25,395 bases of DNA from JBBQKQ01 sp043719155 (GCA_043719155.1 JAYSUJ010000032.1:1-25395), one strand, 5' to 3'; shown: positions 8,156 through 15,444, counted from the stretch's first letter. A program made the numbers and translations. The notes: a model not told the origin generated them from the sequence alone.

Positions 8156-8776
8156 ATGAAAGTTAGTAAAAAAATGCTCCTGATCTCTAGCAATCAGTAT
8201 CCTGTTGGGGTATTAGAAAGCATGTTCACAGGTACAAATATTTCAACTTTAAAAGTGGCTATTTTTGCTACCAAGTTTGCTGGCAAAGCTGAAAATGTTT
8301 TCTCTCTTTATATTAGAGACCAACTTCTTGTTTTTGGCTTTACTGCAGAAAGTATAGACATTTTGGATTTGGAAGAGGCTGAGAAAATAAAAAAGTTAGA
8401 CTTAGAAAAGTACCAAGTTTTTTATGTGTGCGGAGGTAATACTTTTGAGATTTTAAATTTTGCCAGACAGATAAATCTAAAAACAGAAATCGAAAAACTC
8501 TTAGAAAGAGGTGGGGTGTACATTGGTCAAAGTGCTGGGGCAATAATTGTAGGTCCAAACATAAATATTGCAGGTGAGGTGGCATCCGATGAAAATACAA
8601 TTGGCCTACAAGCTTTAGAAGGTTTTAAAATTGTGGAGGAAATAGCTTGTCCGCACTATGACTTAAAACAAGAGACAGAAGTACTAAAGTTTGAAGAGAA
8701 GTATGGGGTAAAAGTTTTGCGAATAGACAATGGTCAGGTAGTGAGATATTTAGATGGAAAAGTAGAAATGCTATGA
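8156..8776 (+). CDS. Peptidase S51 family protein (dipeptidase E / cyanophycinase-like)
   Basis: The 206-residue protein has the S51 signatures. YVCGGNTFEIL (90-100) forms the first glycine-rich loop, GQSAGAII (124-131) is the nucleophile elbow with Ser126, and CPHYDL (165-170) supplies His167. The glutamine-amidotransferase-like fold is implied by these motifs and their spacing. Known members cleave N-terminal Asp dipeptides (PepE) or cyanophycin; the length is close to that of the PepE-like proteins. A cytoplasmic role is likely since no signal peptide is present. The ATG at 8156 sits 6 bases after a -10 box and is probably used from a leaderless mRNA. The end overlaps the isoprenoid-type gene by 4 bases (ATGA), so the two are translationally coupled. 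Confidence 0.85.
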   Translation: MKVSKKMLLISSNQYPVGVLESMFTGTNISTLKVAIFATKFAGKAENVFSLYIRDQLLVFGFTAESIDILDLEEAEKIKKLDLEKYQVFYVCGGNTFEILNFARQINLKTEIEKLLERGGVYIGQSAGAIIVGPNINIAGEVASDENTIGLQALEGFKIVEEIACPHYDLKQETEVLKFEEKYGVKVLRIDNGQVVRYLDGKVEML

Positions 8777-9852
8777 TTAAAGTAGAGTCACCGATTAAAA
8801 ATCCTTTTAGAAATTACCTAGATTTCTTACACGGTTTAAATTTTGCAAAAAATCATGTCGGAGTTGAAACCTATCGGAAAATTAGGGCAGAAATATTGGA
8901 AGAGCTAATAGACAGGGTTGACCAAGGCAAAAGCCAAAAGAATAATGCGGAAACGTTACAAACGTTTGACAATAAATTAAACAAATGGCGTCCGAGATTT
9001 TTAGGTTCATTAGCAGCTTACTTTATGCTTTCTGGGTTAACGGCAAAAGAGGTAAAGGCTAATGGTGGCCTAGAGTTGTATAGACTTTTATGGTTTATGG
9101 GTTCTGCCCAAGACGACTTGATTGATGAGTTGACAGTAGAGCAAAGTGATGGGAGTAAAGTAAATAGGCAGAAAATTTTGCAAACAATTTTTGGTGAGGA
9201 CAGGCAATTTTACCAAGCTACTTACAAAATAATGTTGGAATATTTGGAGAATTTAAAGCTTGATAATGAAAGTAAGACAATCTTAAAAAGAAGGTTATGG
9301 GATTGGTACTTATTTTTAGCATCCCAAGAACAAGCTGTTTTAAGAGCCGACTTTAATGATTTCAATTTTGAATATTGTATAAAATACAGGGAGACACAAA
9401 ATGAAAAAATAGCCTCATTGCTTATTGCTTTTCTAAATGGAAATGCAGTAAAAGATGCGAAGTTGATAGGTTTAGAGTCTGTCATACCTCGTCTTTCTTT
9501 CCGGACACAAATCATTGATGACATCGCCGATATACAAGAAGATTTTGAAAATAAAAGACCAAGTTATGCTGTCGGGGCAATAAAACAATTCCCGGAAGAA
9601 GAGGCAGGCGTCTTAGCTTATTTAAATTTAAATAGAGGAAAAAAAATTAAATTTACAAATGTTTTGTTTAAGAAGCTTGCCCCACAAGCTTGTGAGCTGG
9701 TAACTGCTAAATTTACTGAATACGGAAAAGAGCTTGAGCTGCTTGGGGTTTCCGGTAACTTCTTGAAAAGATTGGGAGACTTTATGTTTAAAATGTTTCC
9801 AATTGCCAGAGATGTCATACATAAAATTAACCCAGATTACTCAAATTTTTAA
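8773..9852 (+). CDS. Class 1 isoprenoid biosynthesis-type enzyme (trans-prenyltransferase/terpene synthase fold)
   Basis: The 359-residue, all-helical-looking protein has two Asp-rich motifs spaced as in class 1 prenyl-diphosphate enzymes: DDLID at 114-118 and DDIADIQED at 249-257. Before the second there is a helix with YCIKYRETQNEK (201-212), resembling the K/T-containing helix of polyprenyl synthases. The Asp motifs bind Mg2+ and diphosphate. The length is somewhat above that of polyprenyl synthases, with about 100 residues before the first motif. It could be a polyprenyl synthase, a squalene/phytoene synthase-like enzyme or a terpene cyclase; the product cannot be predicted. The start overlaps the S51 gene by 4 bases, and an alpha/beta hydrolase follows 4 bases after the stop. 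Confidence 0.75.
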   Translation: MIKVESPIKNPFRNYLDFLHGLNFAKNHVGVETYRKIRAEILEELIDRVDQGKSQKNNAETLQTFDNKLNKWRPRFLGSLAAYFMLSGLTAKEVKANGGLELYRLLWFMGSAQDDLIDELTVEQSDGSKVNRQKILQTIFGEDRQFYQATYKIMLEYLENLKLDNESKTILKRRLWDWYLFLASQEQAVLRADFNDFNFEYCIKYRETQNEKIASLLIAFLNGNAVKDAKLIGLESVIPRLSFRTQIIDDIADIQEDFENKRPSYAVGAIKQFPEEEAGVLAYLNLNRGKKIKFTNVLFKKLAPQACELVTAKFTEYGKELELLGVSGNFLKRLGDFMFKMFPIARDVIHKINPDYSNF

Positions 9853-9856
9853 TAGT

Positions 9857-10576
9857 ATGAAAGTCAATTTCGTTAAAACTGAGGCTGGTAAGGCAAATTT
9901 AATCTTGCTTCATGGTTGGGGGCAAAGTATCTCAATGTGGGACAATGTAATTTCTGATTTAGAAAAAGCTTTCACATTATACATTTTAGACTTACCGGGT
10001 TTTGGAAAATCACAAGAGCCAGATGACATTTGGTCGTTAAAAGATTATGCAGATTTTATTAATTTGTTTGTTAAAAAAAATAAAATAAATAATCCTTCTT
10101 TTTTAGCCCATTCTTTTTCAGCTAGAGTAATGGGAGAGTATGTGCAAAGGTATGATTTCAGAAAAGTGGTATTTTACTCTGGAAATTTTAAGTGTGGCTT
10201 TTCTTTTTTTAGATTTATAAATATTGTGATTATTATTTTTTTAAAAAATATTTGCCCAATTTTAATTTATAATTTACATTGCAAATATTTACATCCTAAA
10301 TCTTATGTTAACCAAATAGCGATAAATGAGTCAAAGGCAAAAAAAATGTTAGAAATATATTTGAAAACTCATAATTTATTTAATAAAATTAACATCACAG
10401 ATATAGCACTTCTTGAATATAAAAGTAAAATTTTATTTGTGGAGGGAGATAGAGAAGATTTGTTGGATACATCTCTTTCTGAATGTACAAAAAAAGTATT
10501 AAAAGCTAAACATTTTACCCACATAGAAAATAAGTCTGCTTTTTTAAAGGAAGTGCTTAATTTTTTAAGAAATTAA
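9857..10576 (+). CDS. Alpha/beta hydrolase with altered nucleophile elbow
   Basis: The ATG at 9857, 4 bases after the previous stop, is chosen over an upstream in-frame start inside the preceding gene. The 239-residue protein begins directly with the fold: LILLHGWGQSISMWD (15-29), DLPGFGKS (45-52), the elbow LAHSFSARV (83-91) with Ser86, VEGDRED near 200, and FTHIEN with the probable catalytic His. It resembles MenH/BioH-type hydrolases, but the last Gly of the GxSxG elbow is replaced (HSFSA), which is unusual though not necessarily inactivating. The middle (about residues 105-140) is hydrophobic and rich in Phe, Ile and Leu, consistent with a lid that binds lipid or membrane. There is no signal peptide. 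Its position behind an isoprenoid-type enzyme suggests a hydrophobic substrate. Confidence 0.8.
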   Translation: MKVNFVKTEAGKANLILLHGWGQSISMWDNVISDLEKAFTLYILDLPGFGKSQEPDDIWSLKDYADFINLFVKKNKINNPSFLAHSFSARVMGEYVQRYDFRKVVFYSGNFKCGFSFFRFINIVIIIFLKNICPILIYNLHCKYLHPKSYVNQIAINESKAKKMLEIYLKTHNLFNKINITDIALLEYKSKILFVEGDREDLLDTSLSECTKKVLKAKHFTHIENKSAFLKEVLNFLRN

Positions 10577-10581
10577 TTTGG

Positions 10582-10594
10582 TATAATTATATTC
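10582..10594 (+). promoter_or_regulatory. Extended -10 promoter, leaderless, for first Ham1-like gene
   Basis: TGG-TATAAT has its -10 box at 10582-10587, with 7 bases to the ATG at 10595. It lies in the 18-base gap after the hydrolase stop, so it is an internal promoter for the Ham1 / S66 / Ham1 group. Confidence 0.6.
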
Positions 10595-11146
10595 ATGAAA
10601 ATAAATTACGTTACAGGTAACAAGGGAAAATTAGAGTTTGCTCAAAAGTTTTTAACAGAAAACGGTTTTGAAGTGGTACAAAAAATACCAGAGAAAGAGA
10701 TTTTAGAAATTCAGTCACAAGACTATTTGGAAATTGCTATAGATAAAGCCAAAAAAGCCTATGAACAAATAAAACAACCACTTTTTGTGACCGATACAAG
10801 TTGGGAAATACCAGCTCTAAACGGCTTTCCTGGCGCTTTCATGTCTTATGTAAACAAGTGGTTTACGGAGCAGGATTTTCTAAATTTAATGGAAAGTAAA
10901 AGTGACAGAAGTGTCTTTTGTTTTGACAATATAGTTTATATAGATGAAAAAGAGATAAAAACTTTTCAAATAAAGTTTAAAGGAGAAATTGCCAAAGTTC
11001 CGAAAGGGAATTCTAAAAACTCTTTTCACAATATTGTTTTATTTGATAATATGTATTTGTGTGACTACAGCGAGCAGAATAAATATATCAAAGACGAGAC
11101 AAAAGTGTGGGGAGACTTTGTAGAGTTTTTAAAAAATAAAAATTGA
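10595..11146 (+). CDS. Ham1/RdgB-like non-canonical purine NTP pyrophosphatase family protein, divergent copy
   Basis: The 183-residue protein opens with YVTGNKGKLEFA (5-16), the nucleotide-binding loop of the Ham1/ITPase family (usual form SGNxxK). It also has VTDTSWEIPAL (65-75) with the metal-binding Asp67, and NGFPGAF (76-82). Active members hydrolyse ITP, XTP or dITP to the monophosphate. The later GxxWD and SHR-type base-recognition motifs are not recognisable (the equivalent region reads NSFHNIVLFDN), so specificity may be changed or activity lost. The length is slightly short for the family. A second family member lies downstream (12251-12805), with only an S66 peptidase gene between them. 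A leaderless promoter precedes this gene. Confidence 0.75.
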   Translation: MKINYVTGNKGKLEFAQKFLTENGFEVVQKIPEKEILEIQSQDYLEIAIDKAKKAYEQIKQPLFVTDTSWEIPALNGFPGAFMSYVNKWFTEQDFLNLMESKSDRSVFCFDNIVYIDEKEIKTFQIKFKGEIAKVPKGNSKNSFHNIVLFDNMYLCDYSEQNKYIKDETKVWGDFVEFLKNKN

Positions 11147-11148
11147 AT

Positions 11149-12231
11149 ATGAAATTTAAAAAATTAGAAAAATTAAAAAGAGGCGATAAGGTGGCGATAG
11201 TTTCACCGTCGTTTGCTGCACCTGGTGTTTGGCCCCATGTGTACGAGTTGGGCTTAAAAAGAGTAAGGGAAATTTTTGGGCTAGAACCGATAGATTTTCC
11301 GACTACAAAAAAAGTAGGAGCAAGTAAAACAGAGAGAATGGCGGATTTGAAAAATGCTTTTTTAAACTCTGAAATAAAAGCTGTAATAGCCAGCCTTGGC
11401 GGCAATGATCAAGTAACTTACGTTAAATATTTAGAAGAGTTTAAAGATATTTTTGTAAATAACCCAAAACCGTTTTTTGGGTTTTCAGACAATACACACT
11501 TTTGTAATTTCTTGTGGCTAAATGGAATTCCAAGTTTTTACGGCGCAAGTCTATTTACGCAATTTGCCATGCAAAATAAAATGGAGGATTTTACTGTTGA
11601 GTATATAAAACACGCATTGTTTGAAGAGGGTTTTTTTGAACTAAAGCAAAGTGAGGTCTTTAATGATGTAAGTTTAGAATGGGATGACTTAGAAAATTTA
11701 AGTAAAAGTAGAGAATATGAAAAAAACGAGGGTTGGGTTTGGGATATGAATGAAGGCACAAAAACTGAAAAAGCAAAAGAGCCAGAAGTGGAAATAATAG
11801 AGGGTATTTCTTGGGGCGGCTGTTTAGAGTCTATAGATGAATTGTTGAGACATAGCATCCAAATTCCAACACTTGAGAATTTTAAAGAAATTGTCTTGTT
11901 TACTGAAACTTCCGAAGAAATGCCAAATACAAATCATGTCTATTGGGTTTATAGAGCTTTAGGGGAAAGGGGGATTTTGAAAAATGTAAAAGCTATTTTA
12001 GTTGGACGTCCTCAAGCTTGGAATTTTGAAAGACCACTAGCAGGTGAGGAAAAAATAAAATTTAAACATGAACAAATTGAGATAATAAAAAAAGTCGTCA
12101 GAGAATATAATTTAGTCATTCCTATAATTCAAAATATGGACTTTGGCCACACCAACCCGCAAATACCCATTCCCTATGGTAGTAAAATAAAAATAGATAT
12201 AATAAATAAAAAAATCTTTGCAGAATTTTAA
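11149..12231 (+). CDS. Peptidase S66 family protein (LD-carboxypeptidase / MccF-like)
   Basis: The ATG at 11149, 2 bases after the previous stop, is chosen over the TTG at 11143. The 360-residue length fits MccF-type S66 enzymes. Visible features are LKRGDKVAIVSPS (9-21), the Gly-rich ASLGGNDQ (81-88), the nucleophile elbow GFSDNTH (111-117) with Ser113, ISWGGCLESIDEL (about 221-233), FTETSEE carrying the triad Glu, and DFGHTNPQ carrying the triad His. All three catalytic positions are present. Family members cleave LD-bonds in peptidoglycan tetrapeptides during recycling or, for MccF, detoxify microcin C-like compounds. No signal peptide is present, so it acts in the cytoplasm. An insertion rich in charged residues at about 165-215 is typical of the MccF subgroup. 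Confidence 0.85.
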   Translation: MKFKKLEKLKRGDKVAIVSPSFAAPGVWPHVYELGLKRVREIFGLEPIDFPTTKKVGASKTERMADLKNAFLNSEIKAVIASLGGNDQVTYVKYLEEFKDIFVNNPKPFFGFSDNTHFCNFLWLNGIPSFYGASLFTQFAMQNKMEDFTVEYIKHALFEEGFFELKQSEVFNDVSLEWDDLENLSKSREYEKNEGWVWDMNEGTKTEKAKEPEVEIIEGISWGGCLESIDELLRHSIQIPTLENFKEIVLFTETSEEMPNTNHVYWVYRALGERGILKNVKAILVGRPQAWNFERPLAGEEKIKFKHEQIEIIKKVVREYNLVIPIIQNMDFGHTNPQIPIPYGSKIKIDIINKKIFAEF

Positions 12232-12250
12232 AAACAAATAAATATAAATT

Positions 12251-12805
12251 ATGAAAAAAATAAATGTAACTTTCATTTCTGGTAATCAAAATAAAATTAA
12301 TTATTTAAATAAATTTTTTGAAGTGCCCCTAGATTGTCAGAAAATAGAATTGGAAGAAATACAAACTCTAGATATTTTGGAGCTTGTTAAACACAAGGTT
12401 CGAGAGGCTTACGTAAAAGTGGGGAAACCAGTGCTTGTAGAAGACGTAAGTTTAGAGTTCCCAGCACTAGGTAAATTACCAGGGACTTTTATAAAATTTT
12501 TCTTGCAGGAAATGAGTTTGCAAGATGTTTGTGACTTACTAAAAGGAAAAGACAGAACGGCTATAGCTAGATGTGTTTTTGGTTATTACGACGGCGTGTC
12601 AGAAAAGTATTTTGAAAAATCTTTAAAGGGCAGAATAGTGGAGGTGCCAGGTGAGGAGAGTGAGCATGGCTATGGATGGGATCAAGTATTTATACCTGTT
12701 GGGCATGATGTGGTACGTAGTGCCTTGAATAAGGAAGATTACGAGAAAATTTATTTATTAGCCAAACCAATTTTAGAAGTAAAAGATTTTCTGGAAAATA
12801 TGTAG
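12251..12805 (+). CDS. Ham1/RdgB-like non-canonical purine NTP pyrophosphatase, second copy
   Basis: The 184-residue protein keeps more family motifs than the copy at 10595: FISGNQNK (8-15), VEDVSLEFPAL (63-73) with Asp65, KLPGTF (75-80) and GYGWDQVFIP (about 140-149), the GxxWDxxF motif. The canonical C-terminal SHR motif is not seen (SALNKEDYEKI). It should act on deaminated purine nucleoside triphosphates to keep them out of DNA and RNA, in the cytoplasm. The gap to the S66 gene is 19 bases, so it probably belongs to the same transcript, although a TATAAATT sequence just before the ATG could be a weak promoter. It ends the plus-strand run and is followed by a long hairpin and a terminator. 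Confidence 0.8.
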   Translation: MKKINVTFISGNQNKINYLNKFFEVPLDCQKIELEEIQTLDILELVKHKVREAYVKVGKPVLVEDVSLEFPALGKLPGTFIKFFLQEMSLQDVCDLLKGKDRTAIARCVFGYYDGVSEKYFEKSLKGRIVEVPGEESEHGYGWDQVFIPVGHDVVRSALNKEDYEKIYLLAKPILEVKDFLENM

Positions 12806-12814
12806 TTTTTTATG

Positions 12815-12885
12815 CTGCAGGTTTTTGTGCTTTCGTTGGGGTATTTGTTCTGTTTATCTCCCCTAAGAAAGCATAAAGACTGCAG
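12815..12885 (+). other. Long imperfect hairpin in the 3' region after Ham1-like gene
   Basis: Nested complementary arms are visible. CTGCAG at 12815-12820 pairs with CTGCAG at 12880-12885, TGCTTTC at 12828-12834 with GAAAGCA at 12867-12873, and GGGG at 12838-12841 with CCCC at 12860-12863, leaving an 18-base loop. There is no T-run after it, so it is not itself an intrinsic terminator. It may be a processed 3' UTR element or a small structured RNA; this is unproven. Confidence 0.45.
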
Positions 12886-12914
12886 TTCTAATCTTTAAAA
12901 CTTTCAAATAAAAA

Positions 12915-12939
12915 AACCAGGTCGTGTCTGGTTATTTTT
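12915..12939. terminator. Bidirectional intrinsic terminator
   Basis: The stem AACCAG (12915-12920) pairs with CTGGTT (12928-12933) around a 7-base loop. It is followed by ATTTTTATT on the plus strand and preceded by a run of A (T on the minus strand). It lies between the convergent Ham1-like (plus) and SWIB (minus) genes and can serve both. Confidence 0.75.
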
Positions 12940-12970
12940 ATTGTTCTCTCTTTAAAATAATTATTGAAAA

Positions 12971-13231
12971 TTATTTAAGGTGAGGTGAAACTAGTTTTGT
13001 CATTTCAAACATTGTAACTTCTTTTTTACCACCGAAAACTTTTAATAGTTTGTCGTCAGCCAAGATGTTTCTTTTGTTTTTAGGATTTTGTAAATCGTGT
13101 TTCTTGATGTATAACCAAAGTTTTTTTACAACTTCAGTTCTGGGCATTGGACCTTTTCCGATTACCGCCTCCAACTCTGCCGAACATGCAAGAGGTTTTG
13201 CAAGGGCTGAGTTTACTTTTTTTGCTGCCAT
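12971..13231 (-). CDS. SWIB/MDM2 domain protein
   Basis: The 86-residue protein has a short Lys/Ala-rich N-terminus (MAAKKVNSALAKP), then essentially one SWIB domain. Characteristic segments are MPRTEVVKKLWLYIKKHDLQ (29-48), then NPKNKRNILADDKLLKVFGG and FEMTKLVSPHLK at the C-terminus. The SWIB/MDM2 fold is best known from eukaryotic chromatin remodelling factors, and stand-alone or topoisomerase-linked copies occur in Chlamydiae and some other bacteria. A nucleoid or topology-related role is plausible but not shown. The length fits a free-standing domain. It has its own promoter with a spacing of 17 and a shared terminator, so it is a single-gene transcript. Confidence 0.9.
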   Translation of the reverse strand: MAAKKVNSALAKPLACSAELEAVIGKGPMPRTEVVKKLWLYIKKHDLQNPKNKRNILADDKLLKVFGGKKEVTMFEMTKLVSPHLK

Positions 13232-13279
13232 AATTAATTGATTGTGTTATTTTCTTTATTTTCTTAAACGACAACTATA

Positions 13280-13308
13280 AGTATAAGCATAAACTATTTT
13301 TCTGGCAA
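13280..13308 (-). promoter_or_regulatory. Promoter of the SWIB gene
   Basis: On the minus strand TTGCCA (13303-13308) and TATACT (13280-13285) are separated by exactly 17 bases. The predicted start site is about 13273, giving a 5' UTR of roughly 40 bases, longer than at most genes in this window. Confidence 0.65.
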
Positions 13309-13341
13309 GAGGGTGTGAAACCTTCTTTGCTGATTTGATAA

Positions 13342-13370
13342 TTTTCAGACGGACTAGGGCATGATATAAT
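13342..13370 (+). promoter_or_regulatory. Extended -10 promoter of ppaC
   Basis: TATAAT at 13365-13370 is preceded by TGA (extended -10). A weak -35-like TTTTCA lies at 13342-13347 with a 17-base spacer. The start site would be near 13377, about 18 bases before the ATG. Confidence 0.6.
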
Positions 13371-13394
13371 TGAAGTTATAAAATAATATAAATT

Positions 13395-14330
13395 ATGATA
13401 AAAGTATTTGGGCATAAATCCCCCGACACAGACACAGTTGGCAGTGCTATTTTATGGGCATGGTATTTAAATACACATACAACTTTAAAAGCTGAACCTT
13501 TTAGGCTTGGTGAGTTAAATAAAGAAACCAGTTTCGTCTTGGAGAATTTTAAAATTTCCGAGCCGTCACTTTTAACTGAAGTTTCAAAAGGTGATAAAGT
13601 GGCGATTGTAGATACCAACAATGCTGACGAGCTTTTTGAAAATATAAATGACACAGAAATTATCCAAATCGTGGACCATCATAGATTAACAGGAACTTTG
13701 AAAACCAAACAGCCACTGGAAATAATAATGAAAAAACATGCGTGTACCGCAACAGTTATTTATGACCAATTGGGAGAAAATTTTGCAACCATGCCAGACG
13801 ATATGAAGGGCTTGATGATGTCTTGTATTTTGTCAGATACGCTTTGTTTCAGGTCACTTACCACAACCCCACATGACAAAAGTGTTGTAGAAACAATAGC
13901 TCTAAATTTAGAAATAAATTTTGTAGAATTGGCCGATAAAATGTTTGAAGCAAAGTCGGATATTTCTGACTACACAGACATTGGGTTATTAAAGTTGGAC
14001 AGTAAAAAAACCGCAATAGGAGATAAAAACTTCAGAGTTTCAGTTATAGAAACCATGAAAAGTGAAATGGTTATTTCAAGAAAATTGGGCTTAATCTCTG
14101 CTATAAATGAACTTTTGTTAGAGGAGACAGATTTGGACGGAGTGTTGTTTTTTATAGTAGATATTTTAAATGAAAAGTCTACAGTTTTGATTTATAGTGA
14201 TTACGTAAAATCTATAGTTGAAACTTCATTTGGAGTAAGTGTCAGTGGTGACAGTGCCGAGCTTGCCGGAGTCACGTCCAGAAAATTGCAAATAATACCC
14301 AATTTAAAACTACCAATTAGCTTTCTGTAA
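13395..14330 (+). CDS. ppaC: Manganese-dependent inorganic pyrophosphatase (family II, DHH)
   Basis: The 311-residue length fits family II PPase. DHH-family metal ligands are visible: GHKSPDTD (His7, Asp11, Asp13), IVDTNNAD (Asp73), VDHH (Asp94, His95, His96) and ILSDTL (Asp148). The C-terminal DHHA2 domain carries SRKLQIIP (295-302), which corresponds to the family SRKKQ motif with Leu in place of the second Lys. The enzyme hydrolyses pyrophosphate to phosphate in the cytoplasm and pulls biosynthetic reactions forward. The gene has its own extended -10 promoter. Downstream, an 11-bp hairpin followed by T-rich sequence (14347-14384) may end its transcript, although it runs into the next gene's start. 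Confidence 0.93.
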   Translation: MIKVFGHKSPDTDTVGSAILWAWYLNTHTTLKAEPFRLGELNKETSFVLENFKISEPSLLTEVSKGDKVAIVDTNNADELFENINDTEIIQIVDHHRLTGTLKTKQPLEIIMKKHACTATVIYDQLGENFATMPDDMKGLMMSCILSDTLCFRSLTTTPHDKSVVETIALNLEINFVELADKMFEAKSDISDYTDIGLLKLDSKKTAIGDKNFRVSVIETMKSEMVISRKLGLISAINELLLEETDLDGVLFFIVDILNEKSTVLIYSDYVKSIVETSFGVSVSGDSAELAGVTSRKLQIIPNLKLPISFL

Positions 14331-14345
14331 TTTAAAATTTAATGA

Positions 14346-14384
14346 TAAACTCTTTTTATGAAAACTAAAAAGAGTTTATTTTTT
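14346..14384 (+). promoter_or_regulatory. Leaderless promoter and start-codon hairpin/terminator at GH18 gene
   Basis: TGA-TAAACT (-10 at 14346-14351) ends 6 bases before the ATG at 14358. The arms at 14347-14357 and 14367-14377 are perfect 11-base complements around a 9-base loop that begins with the start codon. The right arm is followed by ATTTTTTATTT. The hairpin could terminate ppaC readthrough, while the leaderless mRNA would lack the left arm. Confidence 0.5.
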
Positions 14385-15416
14385 ATTTGTATATTTTTGC
14401 TAAGTACTAAAAACATTTTTGCACTTGAAAGTTTATGGTATTACACTGAAACGCCTCGTAGCCGAGAAAGCTATTTTAAAAACTCTAGCAAGATAAACAT
14501 TTTGGGACCCCAAACCTATTTTTTAAAAATGGACGGAGTTATAGTTGGCGAGGTAAAAGCTGACGTTCTAGAGAGAGCCCAGAAAAACAAAACCAAAATC
14601 ATGCCACTTTTAGCAAATATTACTGGAAAAACTTTTGACAGGAAAACTGTGAATAATTTATTGGAAAATCCTGAAAACTGGGAAAAGGTTTCAAAGTATT
14701 TAAGAGAAGAGGCTTATAAAAAGGGTTATTATGGTTGGCAACTTGATTTGGAAAATATCGACGTAAAGTACAAGCAAAGTCTAAATGACATGGTGAAGTA
14801 TTTAAAAAGTGAATTTGAAAAGGATAATTTAAAACTTTCTATAGCTGTGGTTTCTAAAATATCGGATACAGAAAAAGATTATCAAATTTATGAAAAGTTG
14901 CAGCCAAACTATTATAAATATTGGGCGGGGGTGTATGATTATAAAACTTTGGGGGAAAATGTAGATTTTGTGTCTGTCATGATTTATGACGAGCCAAACA
15001 GTCCTGGGCCAGTGGCGACCTTAGGTTGGTCTAAAAAAGTAATAGACTTCACCTTAAAAAATATAGCTCAAGAAAAAATTTCCTTTGGTATTCCTACTTA
15101 TGGCTGGGCCTATAAAAAAGATCAGAAAAAAATGTTTTCCATGGTGGACTATGGTTTTACCAAAGCAAAGCTAGAGAACTTTGATAAAAGGTCACTTGCA
15201 AACATGACAACAGGTGCCGGAGAATCTAAAATTTTTGGCAACATATCTTGGGTTTCTTATAATAGTGGCGGTAAAAACTATACTGTGTGGTATGAAAATA
15301 AAAAGAGCTTTCAAACAAAACTTGATCAGATAAAAACTTTAGCTCCAAAATCTATGGGTATTTCCATGTGGGTATTGGGGGACGAAGATCCAAAAGTGTG
15401 GGAGATTTTTAAGTAG
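14358..15416 (+). CDS. Exported glycosyl hydrolase family 18-like protein
   Basis: The 352-residue protein has a signal peptide (residues 1-22, ending IFAL). A single TIM-barrel domain of the GH18 type follows: LWYYTET on strand 1, IMPLLANI (81-88), the catalytic strand GYYGWQLDLENID (123-135) with proton-donor Glu132 and Asp130, FVSVMIYDEP and ISFGIPTYGWAY in the middle, and MGISMWVLGDEDP at the end. The first Asp of the DxxDxDxE motif is absent, as happens in the YaaH/spore-hydrolase branch. It likely acts outside the membrane on a GlcNAc-containing polymer such as peptidoglycan, though chitin-like substrates of a host or neighbours cannot be excluded. The ATG is the loop of an 11-bp hairpin and lies 6 bases after a -10 box. 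Confidence 0.85.
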   Translation: MKTKKSLFFICIFLLSTKNIFALESLWYYTETPRSRESYFKNSSKINILGPQTYFLKMDGVIVGEVKADVLERAQKNKTKIMPLLANITGKTFDRKTVNNLLENPENWEKVSKYLREEAYKKGYYGWQLDLENIDVKYKQSLNDMVKYLKSEFEKDNLKLSIAVVSKISDTEKDYQIYEKLQPNYYKYWAGVYDYKTLGENVDFVSVMIYDEPNSPGPVATLGWSKKVIDFTLKNIAQEKISFGIPTYGWAYKKDQKKMFSMVDYGFTKAKLENFDKRSLANMTTGAGESKIFGNISWVSYNSGGKNYTVWYENKKSFQTKLDQIKTLAPKSMGISMWVLGDEDPKVWEIFK

Positions 15417-15444
15417 TGACATTCGGTCGTAGCTATGGTAAAAT
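15416..15444 (+). promoter_or_regulatory. Promoter of small GC-richer gene
   Basis: GTGACA (15416-15421) and TGG-TAAAAT (-10 at 15439-15444) are spaced by 17 bases. The start site would be near 15451, giving a 5' UTR of about 40 bases. Confidence 0.6.
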
